A stretch of 64,000 bases of DNA, taken from positions 620,001 through 684,000 of the forward strand of contig CANMOV010000003.1 in the NCBI GenBank assembly GCA_947499565.1, read 5' to 3'. This DNA is from an uncultured Croceitalea sp. (GTDB lineage Bacteria; Bacteroidota; Bacteroidia; Flavobacteriales; Flavobacteriaceae). Below the pieces are notes generated by a model. It searched no databases. It saw nothing but the letters and a program-made list of their open reading frames with translations, and was not told where the DNA came from. Positions 8,309 to 16,749 of the stretch are shown here, piece by piece (position 1 is the first letter of the stretch; each line of letters starts with the position of its first letter). The translations under genes and the position numbers were made by a program.

Positions 8309-9781
8309 ATGTTCAAACACTTTATCAACCTACAGTGGAAATCCTTTTTTAGATCCGCTTCCTTTAAAACAGAAATTTGGTTTAAGATATTAATGGCCTT
8401 AGGGGCATTGTATTTCATATTCGTATTCCTTGGTTTAGGATTTGGCGCTTTCTTCATAATTGAAGAGGCAGGCTTGGGAGACCCACTTCGGGTAGTTAAC
8501 CAATTTGCTATTTACTACGTGGCTTTTGATATGGTTTTTCGCTATATGCTACAAAAAATGCCGGTCACCAATATTAAACCGCTCTTATACTTGCCTTTTA
8601 AGAAAAGTCAGGTTGTGCATTACTCGTTAGGAAAAACGATGGTTTCCTTTTTTAATTGGATGCATGCTTTTTTCTTTATTCCTTTTAGTATAATTCTTCT
8701 AACTAAGGGTTATAGCGCTTCAGGAGTTATAGGTTGGCATATAGGCTTTATGGCACTTATTTACTGTAACAACTTCATTAATGTTTTAGTTAATAATAAG
8801 GATAACGTTTTTTATCTGATAGCAGGGGCTTTTGTTCTGTTAGGAGTTTCACAGTATAATGGATGGTTCGATATTACTTCGTACACCGCACCACTATTTG
8901 ACTTTCTATATGATATTCCGGTGACCGCTATAATTCCTTGGACCATTTTATTGGGACTATTTGGGGCTTCCTTTAATTACTTTAAAAAGAATATGTATTT
9001 GGATGGTGGTCTCGCTACTAAGCATACAGAAGCTAAAACTGAAAATCTAGATTGGCTAAATCGTTTTGGAAACCTAGGCACTTTTTTAAAGAATGACATT
9101 AAGCTTATCAAAAGAAACAAACGCGCACGTACGGCGGTAATCATGGGCTTCTTTTTTATCTTTTATGGATTGCTATTTTTTACACAATCTATTGAGGCCT
9201 ACGATAATAATTTCATGAAAATTTTTGCAGGGATTTTTGTTACTGGCGGTTTCTTATTCAGTTTTGGACAGTACGTTCCCAGTTGGGACAGTAGTTATTA
9301 TCCTTTAATGATGAGCCAGAATATTCAGTATAAAGAATACCTAACTTCCAAATGGTATTTGGTCATTATTGCAACGGTGATTTCTACTTTTTTAGCAACA
9401 TTTTACTTGTATTTTGGTTGGGAAGCCTATGCTGCAGTATTGGCTGGCGCAGTTTATAATGTTGGGATTAATTCGTATTTGGTTTTGTGGGGCGGAGCCT
9501 ATGTAAAAACACCAATAGACTTAACATCAAACAAAAAGGCTTTTGGAGATAAACAGGCTTTTAATGCCAAAACATTTCTAATTACGCTACCCAAATTATT
9601 ATTGCCAATTATCATATACACTATAGGACACTTTTTAATTAGCCCTACGGCTGGCTATATTTTTGTAGCAATATTTGGACTTCTTGGCTTTATTTTTAAG
9701 AATAAGATGTTCGCCATGATTGAAAAAATCTATAAAAAAGAAAAATATAAAACGCTTTTGGCGTATAAACAAAAAGCATAA
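8309..9781 (+). CDS. DUF5687 family ABC-2-like membrane protein
   Basis: A 490-residue integral membrane protein with about 10-12 hydrophobic segments (for example ILMALGALYFIFVFLGLG and AVIMGFFFIFYGLLFF). It matches the DUF5687 family of Bacteroidota, which resembles the permease half of ABC-2 exporters. An ATP-binding subunit follows after 6 bp, so the two should form one exporter in the inner membrane. The substrate is not recognisable. The N-terminus (MFKHFINLQWKSFFRS) is an amphipathic elbow helix typical of such permeases. Confidence 0.85.
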   Translation: MFKHFINLQWKSFFRSASFKTEIWFKILMALGALYFIFVFLGLGFGAFFIIEEAGLGDPLRVVNQFAIYYVAFDMVFRYMLQKMPVTNIKPLLYLPFKKSQVVHYSLGKTMVSFFNWMHAFFFIPFSIILLTKGYSASGVIGWHIGFMALIYCNNFINVLVNNKDNVFYLIAGAFVLLGVSQYNGWFDITSYTAPLFDFLYDIPVTAIIPWTILLGLFGASFNYFKKNMYLDGGLATKHTEAKTENLDWLNRFGNLGTFLKNDIKLIKRNKRARTAVIMGFFFIFYGLLFFTQSIEAYDNNFMKIFAGIFVTGGFLFSFGQYVPSWDSSYYPLMMSQNIQYKEYLTSKWYLVIIATVISTFLATFYLYFGWEAYAAVLAGAVYNVGINSYLVLWGGAYVKTPIDLTSNKKAFGDKQAFNAKTFLITLPKLLLPIIIYTIGHFLISPTAGYIFVAIFGLLGFIFKNKMFAMIEKIYKKEKYKTLLAYKQKA

Positions 9782-9787
9782 CCAACT

Positions 9788-10483
9788 ATGATTACAGTTA
9801 ATAATCTTTCAAAAAAATACGGAGCTAATACCGTTTTAAATATAGAATCATTAGAAATTCCTAGAGGACAAAGTTTTGGTCTTGTAGGAAATAATGGAGC
9901 GGGTAAGACAACCTTATTTAGCTTGTTATTAGATTTGATTCAACCAAGCACGGGTCACATAATTAGTAATGAAGTTCAAGTGGACCAAAGCGAGGCATGG
10001 AAACCCTTTACTTCTGCTTTTATTGATGAAACATTTTTAATTGGCTATTTAACACCAGAAGAATACTTCTATTTCATTGGCGAACTACGGGGAAGAAATA
10101 AGGCAGATGTAGATGCGCTTTTATCTCAATTCTCAGACTTTTTTCATGGAGAAATTTTAGGACAAAAGAAGTACTTGCGAGATTTATCTAAAGGAAATCA
10201 GAAGAAAGCGGGAATTGTTGCAAGTTTTATTGGCAACCCAGAGGTAGTTATCCTGGATGAGCCTTTTGCAAACTTAGACCCTACTACTCAGATTCGTTTA
10301 AAAGAAATTATTAAAGAACTAGCTGAAAAAGAGGAAGTTACTGTTTTGGTTTCTAGTCACGATTTAATTCATGTGACAGAAGTTTGTGAACGAATCGTTG
10401 TTTTAAATAAGGGCGAAATTGTAAAAGATATTAAGACTTCTGCAGAGACACTAAAAGAACTAGAAACCTTCTTTGGAGGATAG
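9788..10483 (+). CDS. ABC transporter ATP-binding protein
   Basis: A 231-residue ABC ATPase. Walker A is GNNGAGKTT, the signature is LSKGNQKK (a variant of LSGGQ), Walker B is VVILDEPF followed by the D-loop ANLDP, and the switch histidine is in SSHD. It is the motor subunit for the DUF5687 permease 6 bp upstream, and the pair ends at a strong intrinsic terminator. The short length and lack of an extra domain fit ABC-2-type export systems. Confidence 0.92.
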   Translation: MITVNNLSKKYGANTVLNIESLEIPRGQSFGLVGNNGAGKTTLFSLLLDLIQPSTGHIISNEVQVDQSEAWKPFTSAFIDETFLIGYLTPEEYFYFIGELRGRNKADVDALLSQFSDFFHGEILGQKKYLRDLSKGNQKKAGIVASFIGNPEVVILDEPFANLDPTTQIRLKEIIKELAEKEEVTVLVSSHDLIHVTEVCERIVVLNKGEIVKDIKTSAETLKELETFFGG

Positions 10484-10511
10484 TAAAAAAAAATAGCAAC
10501 ACTTTATCGAT

Positions 10512-10539
10512 AAGCCCCATACTAAATGGGGCTTTTTTT
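10512..10539 (+). terminator. Intrinsic terminator after the ABC transporter genes
   Basis: AAGCCCCAT (10512-10520) pairs perfectly with ATGGGGCTT (10526-10534) around the loop ACTAA, and a run of seven T follows from 10533. Confidence 0.93.
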
Positions 10540-10544
10540 AGTTA

Positions 10545-10556
10545 TCCTAATTAGGA
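10545..10556. promoter_or_regulatory. Perfect 12-bp palindrome upstream of porW
   Basis: TCCTAATTAGGA is its own reverse complement and lies between the preceding terminator and the porW start, 12 bp from the TTG. It may be an operator; chance occurrence in AT-rich DNA cannot be excluded. Confidence 0.35.
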
Positions 10557-10568
10557 AAGATTTTCACA

Positions 10569-13121
10569 TTGAAGTTTTATTTTAATCGTATCATTTTGGG
10601 CGTGGTGTTGGTTGTGCTAATAAGTGCATGTTCAACTAAAAAAGATGCCTTTATAAATCGCAATTGGCATGCATTAAATACCAAGTACAATACATTGTAT
10701 AATGGTAATCTTGCGTTTGAAAAAGGTAGAGAGGAATTAAACAATTCGTATCGCGATGATTTTTGGGAAGTACTCCCCGTAGAACGTTTAGAAGTAACCG
10801 AAGAAATAAAACTAGATTCCGAAGACAATAATCCCAACTTTATCATTGCCGAAGAAAAGGCGACAAAGGCCATACAGAAGCACGGTATGGAAATAGATTA
10901 TGAGGAGCGAAATCCACAAACGGATGAAGCTTTTTTGCTATTGGGAAAGGCACGTTACTTTGACCAGCGTTACATTCCTGCCCTAGAATCTTTTAACTAC
11001 GTACTAAGAAAATATAAAAAGAGCGATAAGTTTAATGAGGCTAGAATTTGGAGGGAAAAAACAAACATGCGTTTGGATAACCCCGAACTGGCTATTAAGA
11101 ACTTAAAAAACCTCTTTAAGTATGATGTCCTCAAAAACCAAGAATATGCAGATGCGAATGCTGTCATGGCTCAGGCCTATTTAAATATTGGGGCAGCAGA
11201 TACTGCAATCCAAAAATTAAAGATTGCTCAAGGGTATACTAAAAAGAAAGCTGAAAAAGGCAGGTACTTATTTATTATAGGTCAGCTTTATAACCAATTA
11301 GGTTTTAAGGATAGTGCCAACTATGCTTTTGATAAAGTAATCGCATTAAACAGGCAATCACCCCGAGTGTATATGATTAATGCACATCTAAAGAAAATTC
11401 AGAATACTTTAATTACCGATTCTAGTAAAGAGGAATTAATAGAATATCTAACAGATTTAGAAGAGGATAGAGAGAATCGCCCTTTCCTAGACAAAATATT
11501 TCATGAAATAGCGCAATACCATTTAGCATTAGGTTCAGATAGTTTGGCCCTAGTTTATTACAATAAATCTTTACGAGCCACGGAGGCTGATAAAAAGTTG
11601 AACGCTAGGAACTATGAGAATCTAGCAGAATACAATTTTGACAAGAATGAGTACAAGGCTTCCGGAGCTTATTACGATAGCGTGCTTACTAATCTAACCT
11701 TGAATACTAAAAAATACAGAGCTATAAAGAAGAAGTTTGATAACCTTGAAGATGTTATTAAGTATGAGGATATTTCATATAAAGCAGATAGTGTAATTGT
11801 ATTGTATGAAATGTCGCCAGATGAACGTGTCACTTATTTTGAAAACTACATTGCTGAGCTTAAAAGAAAGGCAGAAGAAGCTGCTCAGAAAGAAGAGGAG
11901 CGCACAACAAAAGGATTTGCAGCTTTTGGTGAAACTAAAGCTGGTAAAAAGAATCGAGGCAAATTCTATTTTTATAATGTTGCAAGTTTAGGGTACGGAA
12001 AAAATGATTTTAAGACGCGTTGGGGAGACCGCCAGTTAGAAGATGATTGGCGTTGGAGTAATAAGGTCAAAGCACTGCCTTCAGAAGCTACAGGAGAACT
12101 AATAGTAGATTCAGATACAGCAGGTGAGCCAACGAGTGAAGAAAAATATTCTTTGGATTTTTATTTAGATGCAATACCTACAAAAATTGAAGTGATTGAT
12201 AGTCTGCGAACAGAACGCAATTTTGCCAATTACCAATTGGGACTTATCTATAAAGAAAAGTTTAAAGAGAATATGCTAGCAGCGGATAAGCTGGAATCGG
12301 TTTTAGCATCCAGACCAGAAGAAAGATTAATACTTCCTTCTAAATATAATCTGTATAAGATTTATGAAGAATCTGGCAGTCCATTAGCAACCACCGTAAA
12401 ACAAGATATCATTAAAAATCATGGTGATTCTCGTTATGCAGAAATCCTTTTAAATCCACAAGCCGTACTTGCAGATAATACGGATAGTCCGGATAAAAAA
12501 TATACAGAGCTGTATAAGTTGTTTCAGGGCCAAGATTTTCTAAATGTGATTACCACATCAGAAGAATATATTAATAAGTTCACAGGAGATCCAATAGTTC
12601 CAAAATTTGAAATGCTTAAAGCAAACGCTATTGGTCGCTTACGAGGATTTGAGCCTTTTAAAGAAGCGTTAAACTATGTTGCGTTAACCTATCCTAATAA
12701 CCCAGAAGGTAAAAAGGCAGAAAGCATGGTGGCCGATCAGTTGCCAAAATTGGCAGCGAAAGAATTCTCACCAGAGACAGGTTCAAAAGGAACAGGAAAT
12801 TGGAAGGTAATTTTCCCATTTAAGATACATAATAATGAGGCGGCCTTAAAGCTTAAAAAGCGTTTAGAAGAATCCATTAAGGATTTAAAATATAAAAATA
12901 TAGTATCCAAAGATATTTATACTTTGGAAGATCAATTTATAGTAGTGCATGGCTTTAAGTCTAAAGACTTTGCACTAGGTTATGCGGAACTATTAAAAAA
13001 TAATAAGGATTACCGCATTAAGGATGAGAATTTTGTAATTTTATCATCCAACTATAAAATCATACAAGTACATAAGAATATAGACGAGTATAAATCACAA
13101 ATTTTAACCCCAAAACCGTGA
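10569..13121 (+). CDS. porW: Type IX secretion system lipoprotein PorW/SprE
   Basis: An 850-residue lipoprotein: a signal peptide with lipobox LISAC puts the acylated cysteine at residue 21, followed by STKKDAFINRNWHALNTKYN, the N-terminal signature of PorW (SprE in gliding species). TPR-like helical repeats fill most of the first 400 residues (DEAFLLLGKARYFDQ, AESFNYVL-type repeats), then comes a charged linker (about 430-460) and a C-terminal domain. PorW is an outer-membrane-associated periplasmic part of T9SS that links the outer-membrane components with the inner-membrane motor, and is needed for gliding and for secretion of CTD proteins. The start is TTG 10569, right after the palindrome at 10545. 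Its stop overlaps the bactofilin start, as in many flavobacteria. Confidence 0.92.
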   Translation: MKFYFNRIILGVVLVVLISACSTKKDAFINRNWHALNTKYNTLYNGNLAFEKGREELNNSYRDDFWEVLPVERLEVTEEIKLDSEDNNPNFIIAEEKATKAIQKHGMEIDYEERNPQTDEAFLLLGKARYFDQRYIPALESFNYVLRKYKKSDKFNEARIWREKTNMRLDNPELAIKNLKNLFKYDVLKNQEYADANAVMAQAYLNIGAADTAIQKLKIAQGYTKKKAEKGRYLFIIGQLYNQLGFKDSANYAFDKVIALNRQSPRVYMINAHLKKIQNTLITDSSKEELIEYLTDLEEDRENRPFLDKIFHEIAQYHLALGSDSLALVYYNKSLRATEADKKLNARNYENLAEYNFDKNEYKASGAYYDSVLTNLTLNTKKYRAIKKKFDNLEDVIKYEDISYKADSVIVLYEMSPDERVTYFENYIAELKRKAEEAAQKEEERTTKGFAAFGETKAGKKNRGKFYFYNVASLGYGKNDFKTRWGDRQLEDDWRWSNKVKALPSEATGELIVDSDTAGEPTSEEKYSLDFYLDAIPTKIEVIDSLRTERNFANYQLGLIYKEKFKENMLAADKLESVLASRPEERLILPSKYNLYKIYEESGSPLATTVKQDIIKNHGDSRYAEILLNPQAVLADNTDSPDKKYTELYKLFQGQDFLNVITTSEEYINKFTGDPIVPKFEMLKANAIGRLRGFEPFKEALNYVALTYPNNPEGKKAESMVADQLPKLAAKEFSPETGSKGTGNWKVIFPFKIHNNEAALKLKKRLEESIKDLKYKNIVSKDIYTLEDQFIVVHGFKSKDFALGYAELLKNNKDYRIKDENFVILSSNYKIIQVHKNIDEYKSQILTPKP

Positions 13122-13561
13122 GCAAAATGTTTTCAGACAACAAAAAACCTATGGAGAGCTTTGGCGGACAGCCAAACAGAATTGAAAAGAATACCGTAAT
13201 TAAAGGTAACATTACATCCCAAGCAGATTTTAGGATAGATGGTAAACTAGATGGTAATGTAAAAACCTCTGGTAAAGTAGTAATTGGTAAAGACGGATTG
13301 ATAAAAGGAAAAGTAGAATGTGTAAATGCTGATATAGAAGGCAATTTTGATGGAGAGCTTTTTGTTTCTGAATTACTATCCTTAAAGTCATCTGCTAAGA
13401 TTGAAGGAACTGTAAACGTATCTAAGCTGTCCGTAGAGCCAGGCGCTACCTTTAATGCATCATGTAGCATGGGCAAAGGTGTTTCCACTCCAACATCTAA
13501 CTCTGGCACTACACATAAGATAGGGTCAACAAAATCTAATGAGCCAGCAAAAGTCTCCTAA
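13118..13561 (+). CDS. Bactofilin (polymer-forming cytoskeletal protein)
   Basis: A 147-residue bactofilin with a right-handed beta-helical core made of short repeats (TVIKGNITSQADFRIDGKLDG, GKVVIGKDGLIKGKVECVNA) flanked by polar, probably disordered tails. Bactofilins polymerise without nucleotides and scaffold cell-wall or polar structures. The frame begins at GTG 13118, overlapping the porW stop by four bases; ATG 13127 (MFSDNKKP) is an equally likely start. Its end overlaps atpZ by 23 bp, so it is translationally linked to both neighbours. Confidence 0.92.
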   Translation: MSKMFSDNKKPMESFGGQPNRIEKNTVIKGNITSQADFRIDGKLDGNVKTSGKVVIGKDGLIKGKVECVNADIEGNFDGELFVSELLSLKSSAKIEGTVNVSKLSVEPGATFNASCSMGKGVSTPTSNSGTTHKIGSTKSNEPAKVS

Positions 13562-13766
13562 GAAGAATAATTTAAAGAACGCTGCTATGCTTTCGGGCAT
13601 TGCTTTTGAAATGGGCGCAATCATATTTTTAGCTGTCAAAGGCGGAAACTGGTTGGATGCGCATTACGGAACCGAAAAAAAAATTTTCACGGTAATTGCC
13701 ACTCTATTAGGAGTGGCAATTTCTATTTGGGTAGTTTTGCAGCAATTAAAAAGAATTAAATATTAA
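13539..13766 (+). CDS. atpZ: AtpZ/AtpI family protein
   Basis: A 75-residue protein with two transmembrane segments (roughly residues 18-36 and 46-66) of the AtpZ/AtpI family, which precedes F-type ATP synthase operons and is thought to help c-ring assembly or membrane cation handling. The key features are the GNWLDAHYGT loop between the helices and the conserved small residues in helix 1. It overlaps the bactofilin gene at its start, and its stop shares one base with the next ATG. Confidence 0.88.
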   Translation: MSQQKSPKKNNLKNAAMLSGIAFEMGAIIFLAVKGGNWLDAHYGTEKKIFTVIATLLGVAISIWVVLQQLKRIKY

Positions 13767-14167
13767 TGCAATATCAACTTCCAATTAAAGTAATTACATT
13801 ACTTTTTGTAGCGCTTAGTACTTCATTTCTTCTTCATCTTTTACTATTAAACTTTTTAGAATTGCCACTGTTTGAAAACAGAATAATACTCGCTTATGTC
13901 ATTAATTTTATCCTGGCAGCTGCAATTTTCTACACTCTTTTTCATTTTAAAGAAAAGCTTAAAAATGCTATTGGGTTTCTTTTTATGGGAGGTAGTTTTT
14001 TAAAGTTTATTGTTTTCTTCTTGCTTTTCTATCCAGTTTATAAGAGTGATGGGGAAATGCAGAAGATAGAATTTGCAACCTTTTTTGCGCCCTATGCAAT
14101 TGCTTTGATTTTAGAGACTTATTTCACTTCAAAAATGCTTAATAAATCGGGGTCGGAATCTAAATAA
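13766..14167 (+). CDS. DUF6168-like four-helix membrane protein of the atp cluster
   Basis: A 133-residue protein with four predicted transmembrane helices (about 8-30, 41-59, 72-92 and 105-125) and very short loops. It occupies the position of atpI in other operons and resembles the DUF6168 family common here in Flavobacteriaceae. A role in ATP synthase assembly is inferred only from position. Its ATG overlaps the atpZ stop by one base, so the two are co-translated. The 96-bp gap after it contains a candidate promoter for atpB. Confidence 0.75.
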   Translation: MQYQLPIKVITLLFVALSTSFLLHLLLLNFLELPLFENRIILAYVINFILAAAIFYTLFHFKEKLKNAIGFLFMGGSFLKFIVFFLLFYPVYKSDGEMQKIEFATFFAPYAIALILETYFTSKMLNKSGSESK

Positions 14168-14231
14168 CCGACGTATTACAATCCGCTAAAAATAAACGTC
14201 CTAAAGCTTTTTTCTTTTTAAAGGAAAGGCT

Positions 14232-14239
14232 TACATTTG
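14232..14239 (+). promoter_or_regulatory. Candidate promoter for atpBEFHAG
   Basis: TACATTTG matches the Bacteroidota -7 consensus TAnnTTTG. A T-rich stretch (14208-14218) sits in the -33 area without a clear TTTG. Predicted transcription would start near 14246, 27 bp before the atpB ATG at 14273, and would allow atp expression independent of porW. Confidence 0.45.
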
Positions 14240-14272
14240 CACCGATTTTGAGAGACCGATATTTTGAGCGAA

Positions 14273-15403
14273 ATGCGAAATACTTTTACAACTAAATTTC
14301 TTCTTGTTTTAGCACTCTTTGTAGGGCAATTCACTTTTGCAAGTGACTCTGATGAAAAAACAGAAGAACATGGCAAAGACCTTAAGACAGAAATTAAGGA
14401 ATACATCACCCATCACCTTCAAGATTCACACGATTTTTCACTTTTTTCTTACACAGATGAAAATGGAGAACATAAATATATTGGTTTTCCTTTGCCAGTT
14501 ATTTTATGGGATGAAGGTTTAAAAGTTTTTTCCTCTTCTAAATTTCATCATGGTGAAACTTTAGCTGAGGTTGATGGTAATTACTACAAGTTATACCACA
14601 GTAAAATTTATAAAACTGATGCTGAGGGAACAATTAATTATGATGAAGAACATCATGCAACAAATATTAAACCAATAGATTTTTCAATCACTAAAAATGT
14701 AGTGATGATTATTATTACAGGTTTATTAATGTTGTGGCTGTTTACAAGCTTAGCAAAATCATATGCTAAGAATGGAAGCATCCCTACTGGAGCTGGACGC
14801 TTCTTTGAGCCAATTATACTATATATAAGAGACGATATTGCAAGACCAAATATTGGTGAAAAACGCTATAATAAATACATGCCGTTTTTATTAACTGTGT
14901 TTTTCTTTATATGGTTTTTAAATATTTTCGGATTAACTCCACTAGGGGTTAACGTAACTGGTAACATAGCAGTTACAGTTTCATTAGCATTAATTACGTT
15001 TTTGATTACCAATTTTACTGGAACAAAAGATTACTGGAAACACCAGTTTGATCCTCTAGGGGATTCATTACCGTGGTACGGAAAGATATTATTGTATATC
15101 ATCTTAGTACCAATTGAATTATTGGGCTTAATAATTAAGCCATTCTCATTATTAATCCGTCTGTATGCAAATATGCAAGCTGGGCACATTGTATTAATGA
15201 GCTTAATAGGACTAATGTTCATTTTTAAAAGTTGGTTAGGTAGTCCACTTTCATTTGGATTAGCTTTCGCTATATCATTAATTGAAGTATTAGTAGCATT
15301 GCTACAAGCATATATATTTACCATGTTAAGTGCACTGTATTTTGGATTTGCGTCTGAAGAACATGAGCACGAACATGAACATGAGGCAGAATTGTCTCAC
15401 TAA
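14273..15403 (+). CDS. atpB: F-type ATP synthase subunit a
   Basis: A subunit a of the membrane Fo sector with a cleavable N-terminal signal (MRNTFTTKFLLVLALFVG...FAS) and an unusually long periplasmic region of about 120 residues before the first core helix, which is typical of Bacteroidota. The essential arginine facing the c-ring is in SLLIRLYANMQAGH. The C-terminus ends in a His/Glu-rich tail (EHEHEHEHEAELSH). An in-frame TTG at 14264 would add three residues, but ATG 14273 gives a normal signal peptide. It is followed by atpE after 31 bp. Confidence 0.95.
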   Translation: MRNTFTTKFLLVLALFVGQFTFASDSDEKTEEHGKDLKTEIKEYITHHLQDSHDFSLFSYTDENGEHKYIGFPLPVILWDEGLKVFSSSKFHHGETLAEVDGNYYKLYHSKIYKTDAEGTINYDEEHHATNIKPIDFSITKNVVMIIITGLLMLWLFTSLAKSYAKNGSIPTGAGRFFEPIILYIRDDIARPNIGEKRYNKYMPFLLTVFFFIWFLNIFGLTPLGVNVTGNIAVTVSLALITFLITNFTGTKDYWKHQFDPLGDSLPWYGKILLYIILVPIELLGLIIKPFSLLIRLYANMQAGHIVLMSLIGLMFIFKSWLGSPLSFGLAFAISLIEVLVALLQAYIFTMLSALYFGFASEEHEHEHEHEAELSH

Positions 15404-15434
15404 ATTGAATTTTTAATTTTTAAACTAGATAGAT

Positions 15435-15626
15435 ATGGAAATTCCAGTAATGGTAGGTGCAGGTTTAGTAGTTATTGGTGTAGGTATGGGTATTGGTAGA
15501 ATCGGTGGTTCTGCTATGGAGGCCATCGCACGTCAGCCTGAGGCTTATGGAAAGATTCAAACAGCGATGTTAATTGCAGCGGCGTTGATTGAAGGTATTG
15601 GTTTCGCAGCGTTATTTGCTGTATAA
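15435..15626 (+). CDS. atpE: F-type ATP synthase subunit c
   Basis: A 63-residue, two-helix proteolipid, shorter than the roughly 79 residues of E. coli, as usual in this phylum. Helix 1 carries the packed glycines GVGMGIGRIGG, the polar loop is ARQPEA (the subunit c RQP signature), and the ion-carrying glutamate is Glu53 in LIEGIG. The helix-1 sequence shows no obvious sodium-binding pattern, so proton coupling is likely. The gap to atpF contains a long stem-loop (15640-15673) that could adjust the relative yield of this multi-copy subunit. Confidence 0.95.
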   Translation: MEIPVMVGAGLVVIGVGMGIGRIGGSAMEAIARQPEAYGKIQTAMLIAAALIEGIGFAALFAV

Positions 15627-15639
15627 TCAAAAAATCTAA

Positions 15640-15673
15640 GCAAATGGCTGTAACGGTTGGTTACAGCCCTTGC
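15640..15673 (+). promoter_or_regulatory. Stem-loop in the atpE-atpF intergenic region
   Basis: GGCTGTAAC (15646-15654) pairs with GTTACAGCC (15660-15668) around GGTTG. GCAA (15640-15643) pairs with TTGC (15670-15673), extending the stem beyond a small internal loop. No T-run follows, so it is more likely an mRNA processing or stability element than a terminator. Confidence 0.65.
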
Positions 15674-15703
15674 TTTGTTTAAAAATATAACGATAAGATA
15701 ATT

Positions 15704-16204
15704 ATGGAAAAGTTATTAGAAGAATTTTCACTGGGACTGTTTTTTTGGCAAACACTCTTATTCCTATTGTTGTTTTTCCTATTGTGGAGATTTGCTTGGA
15801 AACCAATTTTAAAAGCGGTAAGTGATCGTGAAGACGGAATTAAAGATGCACTTGCAGCTGCCGAGGATGCTAAAAAAGAAATGCAGAATGTTACTGCGGA
15901 TAGTGAGAAACTTTTAAAAGAAGCTCGCGGAGAACGTGAAACGATGCTTAAAGAAGCGCGTGAAATCAAGGAAAAAATGATTGCCGATGCAAAAGAGCAA
16001 GCTCAGGTTGAAGGAAATAAAATGATGAAGCAAGCTCAAGCAGCTATAGAAAGTGAAAAGAAAGCAGCTGTTGCGGATATTAAAGCACAAGTGGCTAACC
16101 TTTCAGTAGATATCGCTGAAAAAGTAATCAAAGAAGAATTGTCTGATAAAAAGAAGCAACTGAAATTAGTTGATGATATGTTGGGCGACATCAAATTGAA
16201 CTAA
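15704..16204 (+). CDS. atpF: F-type ATP synthase subunit b
   Basis: A 166-residue subunit b: one N-terminal membrane helix (about residues 9-29, LFFWQTLLFLLLFFLLWRFAW) followed by a long charged coiled-coil (AAAEDAKKEMQNVTADSEKL onward), forming the peripheral stalk that holds F1 against Fo rotation. Length and layout are normal. It starts at ATG 15704 and is separated from atpH by 3 bp. Confidence 0.94.
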   Translation: MEKLLEEFSLGLFFWQTLLFLLLFFLLWRFAWKPILKAVSDREDGIKDALAAAEDAKKEMQNVTADSEKLLKEARGERETMLKEAREIKEKMIADAKEQAQVEGNKMMKQAQAAIESEKKAAVADIKAQVANLSVDIAEKVIKEELSDKKKQLKLVDDMLGDIKLN

Positions 16205-16207
16205 GCA

Positions 16208-16747
16208 ATGAACGAAGCTAGAGCAGCCTTACGATATGCAAAAGCAACTTTAGACTTTGCTGTTGAGAAAAAATCAGCAGACAAAGTTGAAAAGGACATG
16301 CGTACTATTGCTTCTGTAATTTCTGAGAATACAGAATTGCAAAATGTACTGGCTAGTCCGGTTGTAAAGAGTGATGTTAAAAAGAATTCTTTGAATGCCA
16401 TATTCAAAGGAAGTAATGAAATTACTTTAGGTCTTTTTGAAACATTAACTTCTAATAAAAGAATAGAAATGCTTCAAGAAGTAGCATACAAATACATTAT
16501 CCTTTTCGAGAAAATGAAAGGTGAAGATGTTGCATATGTAACTTCAGCCGTTCCATTAACGGCAGCGTTAGAAAAAAAGATTTTAGCTCAAGTAACCAAA
16601 CTAACAGGCAACAAGGTTACAATAGAGAATAAGGTTGATGAAAGTATTGTAGGGGGATTCATTTTAAGAGTTGGAGATTTACAATATGATGCCAGTGTGG
16701 CAAACAAACTAAACGGATTAAAACGAGAATTTACAAATAGTCTATAA
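16208..16747 (+). CDS. atpH: F-type ATP synthase subunit delta
   Basis: A 179-residue subunit delta (OSCP) linking the peripheral stalk to the top of the alpha/beta hexamer. The helical N-terminal domain begins [18 protein letters not shown], and the C-terminal part contains [15 protein letters not shown] and the family signature [18 protein letters not shown] near residues 150-167. It lies two bases before atpA in a tightly packed operon. Confidence 0.94.
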   Translation: MNEARAALRYAKATLDFAVEKKSADKVEKDMRTIASVISENTELQNVLASPVVKSDVKKNSLNAIFKGSNEITLGLFETLTSNKRIEMLQEVAYKYIILFEKMKGEDVAYVTSAVPLTAALEKKILAQVTKLTGNKVTIENKVDESIVGGFILRVGDLQYDASVANKLNGLKREFTNSL

Positions 16748-16749
16748 AA

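Noticed and set aside
15360-15400. His/Glu repeat at the AtpB C-terminus as a frameshift or repeat expansion
   Set aside because: It is in frame, short, and consistent with poorly conserved tails of Bacteroidota subunit a.
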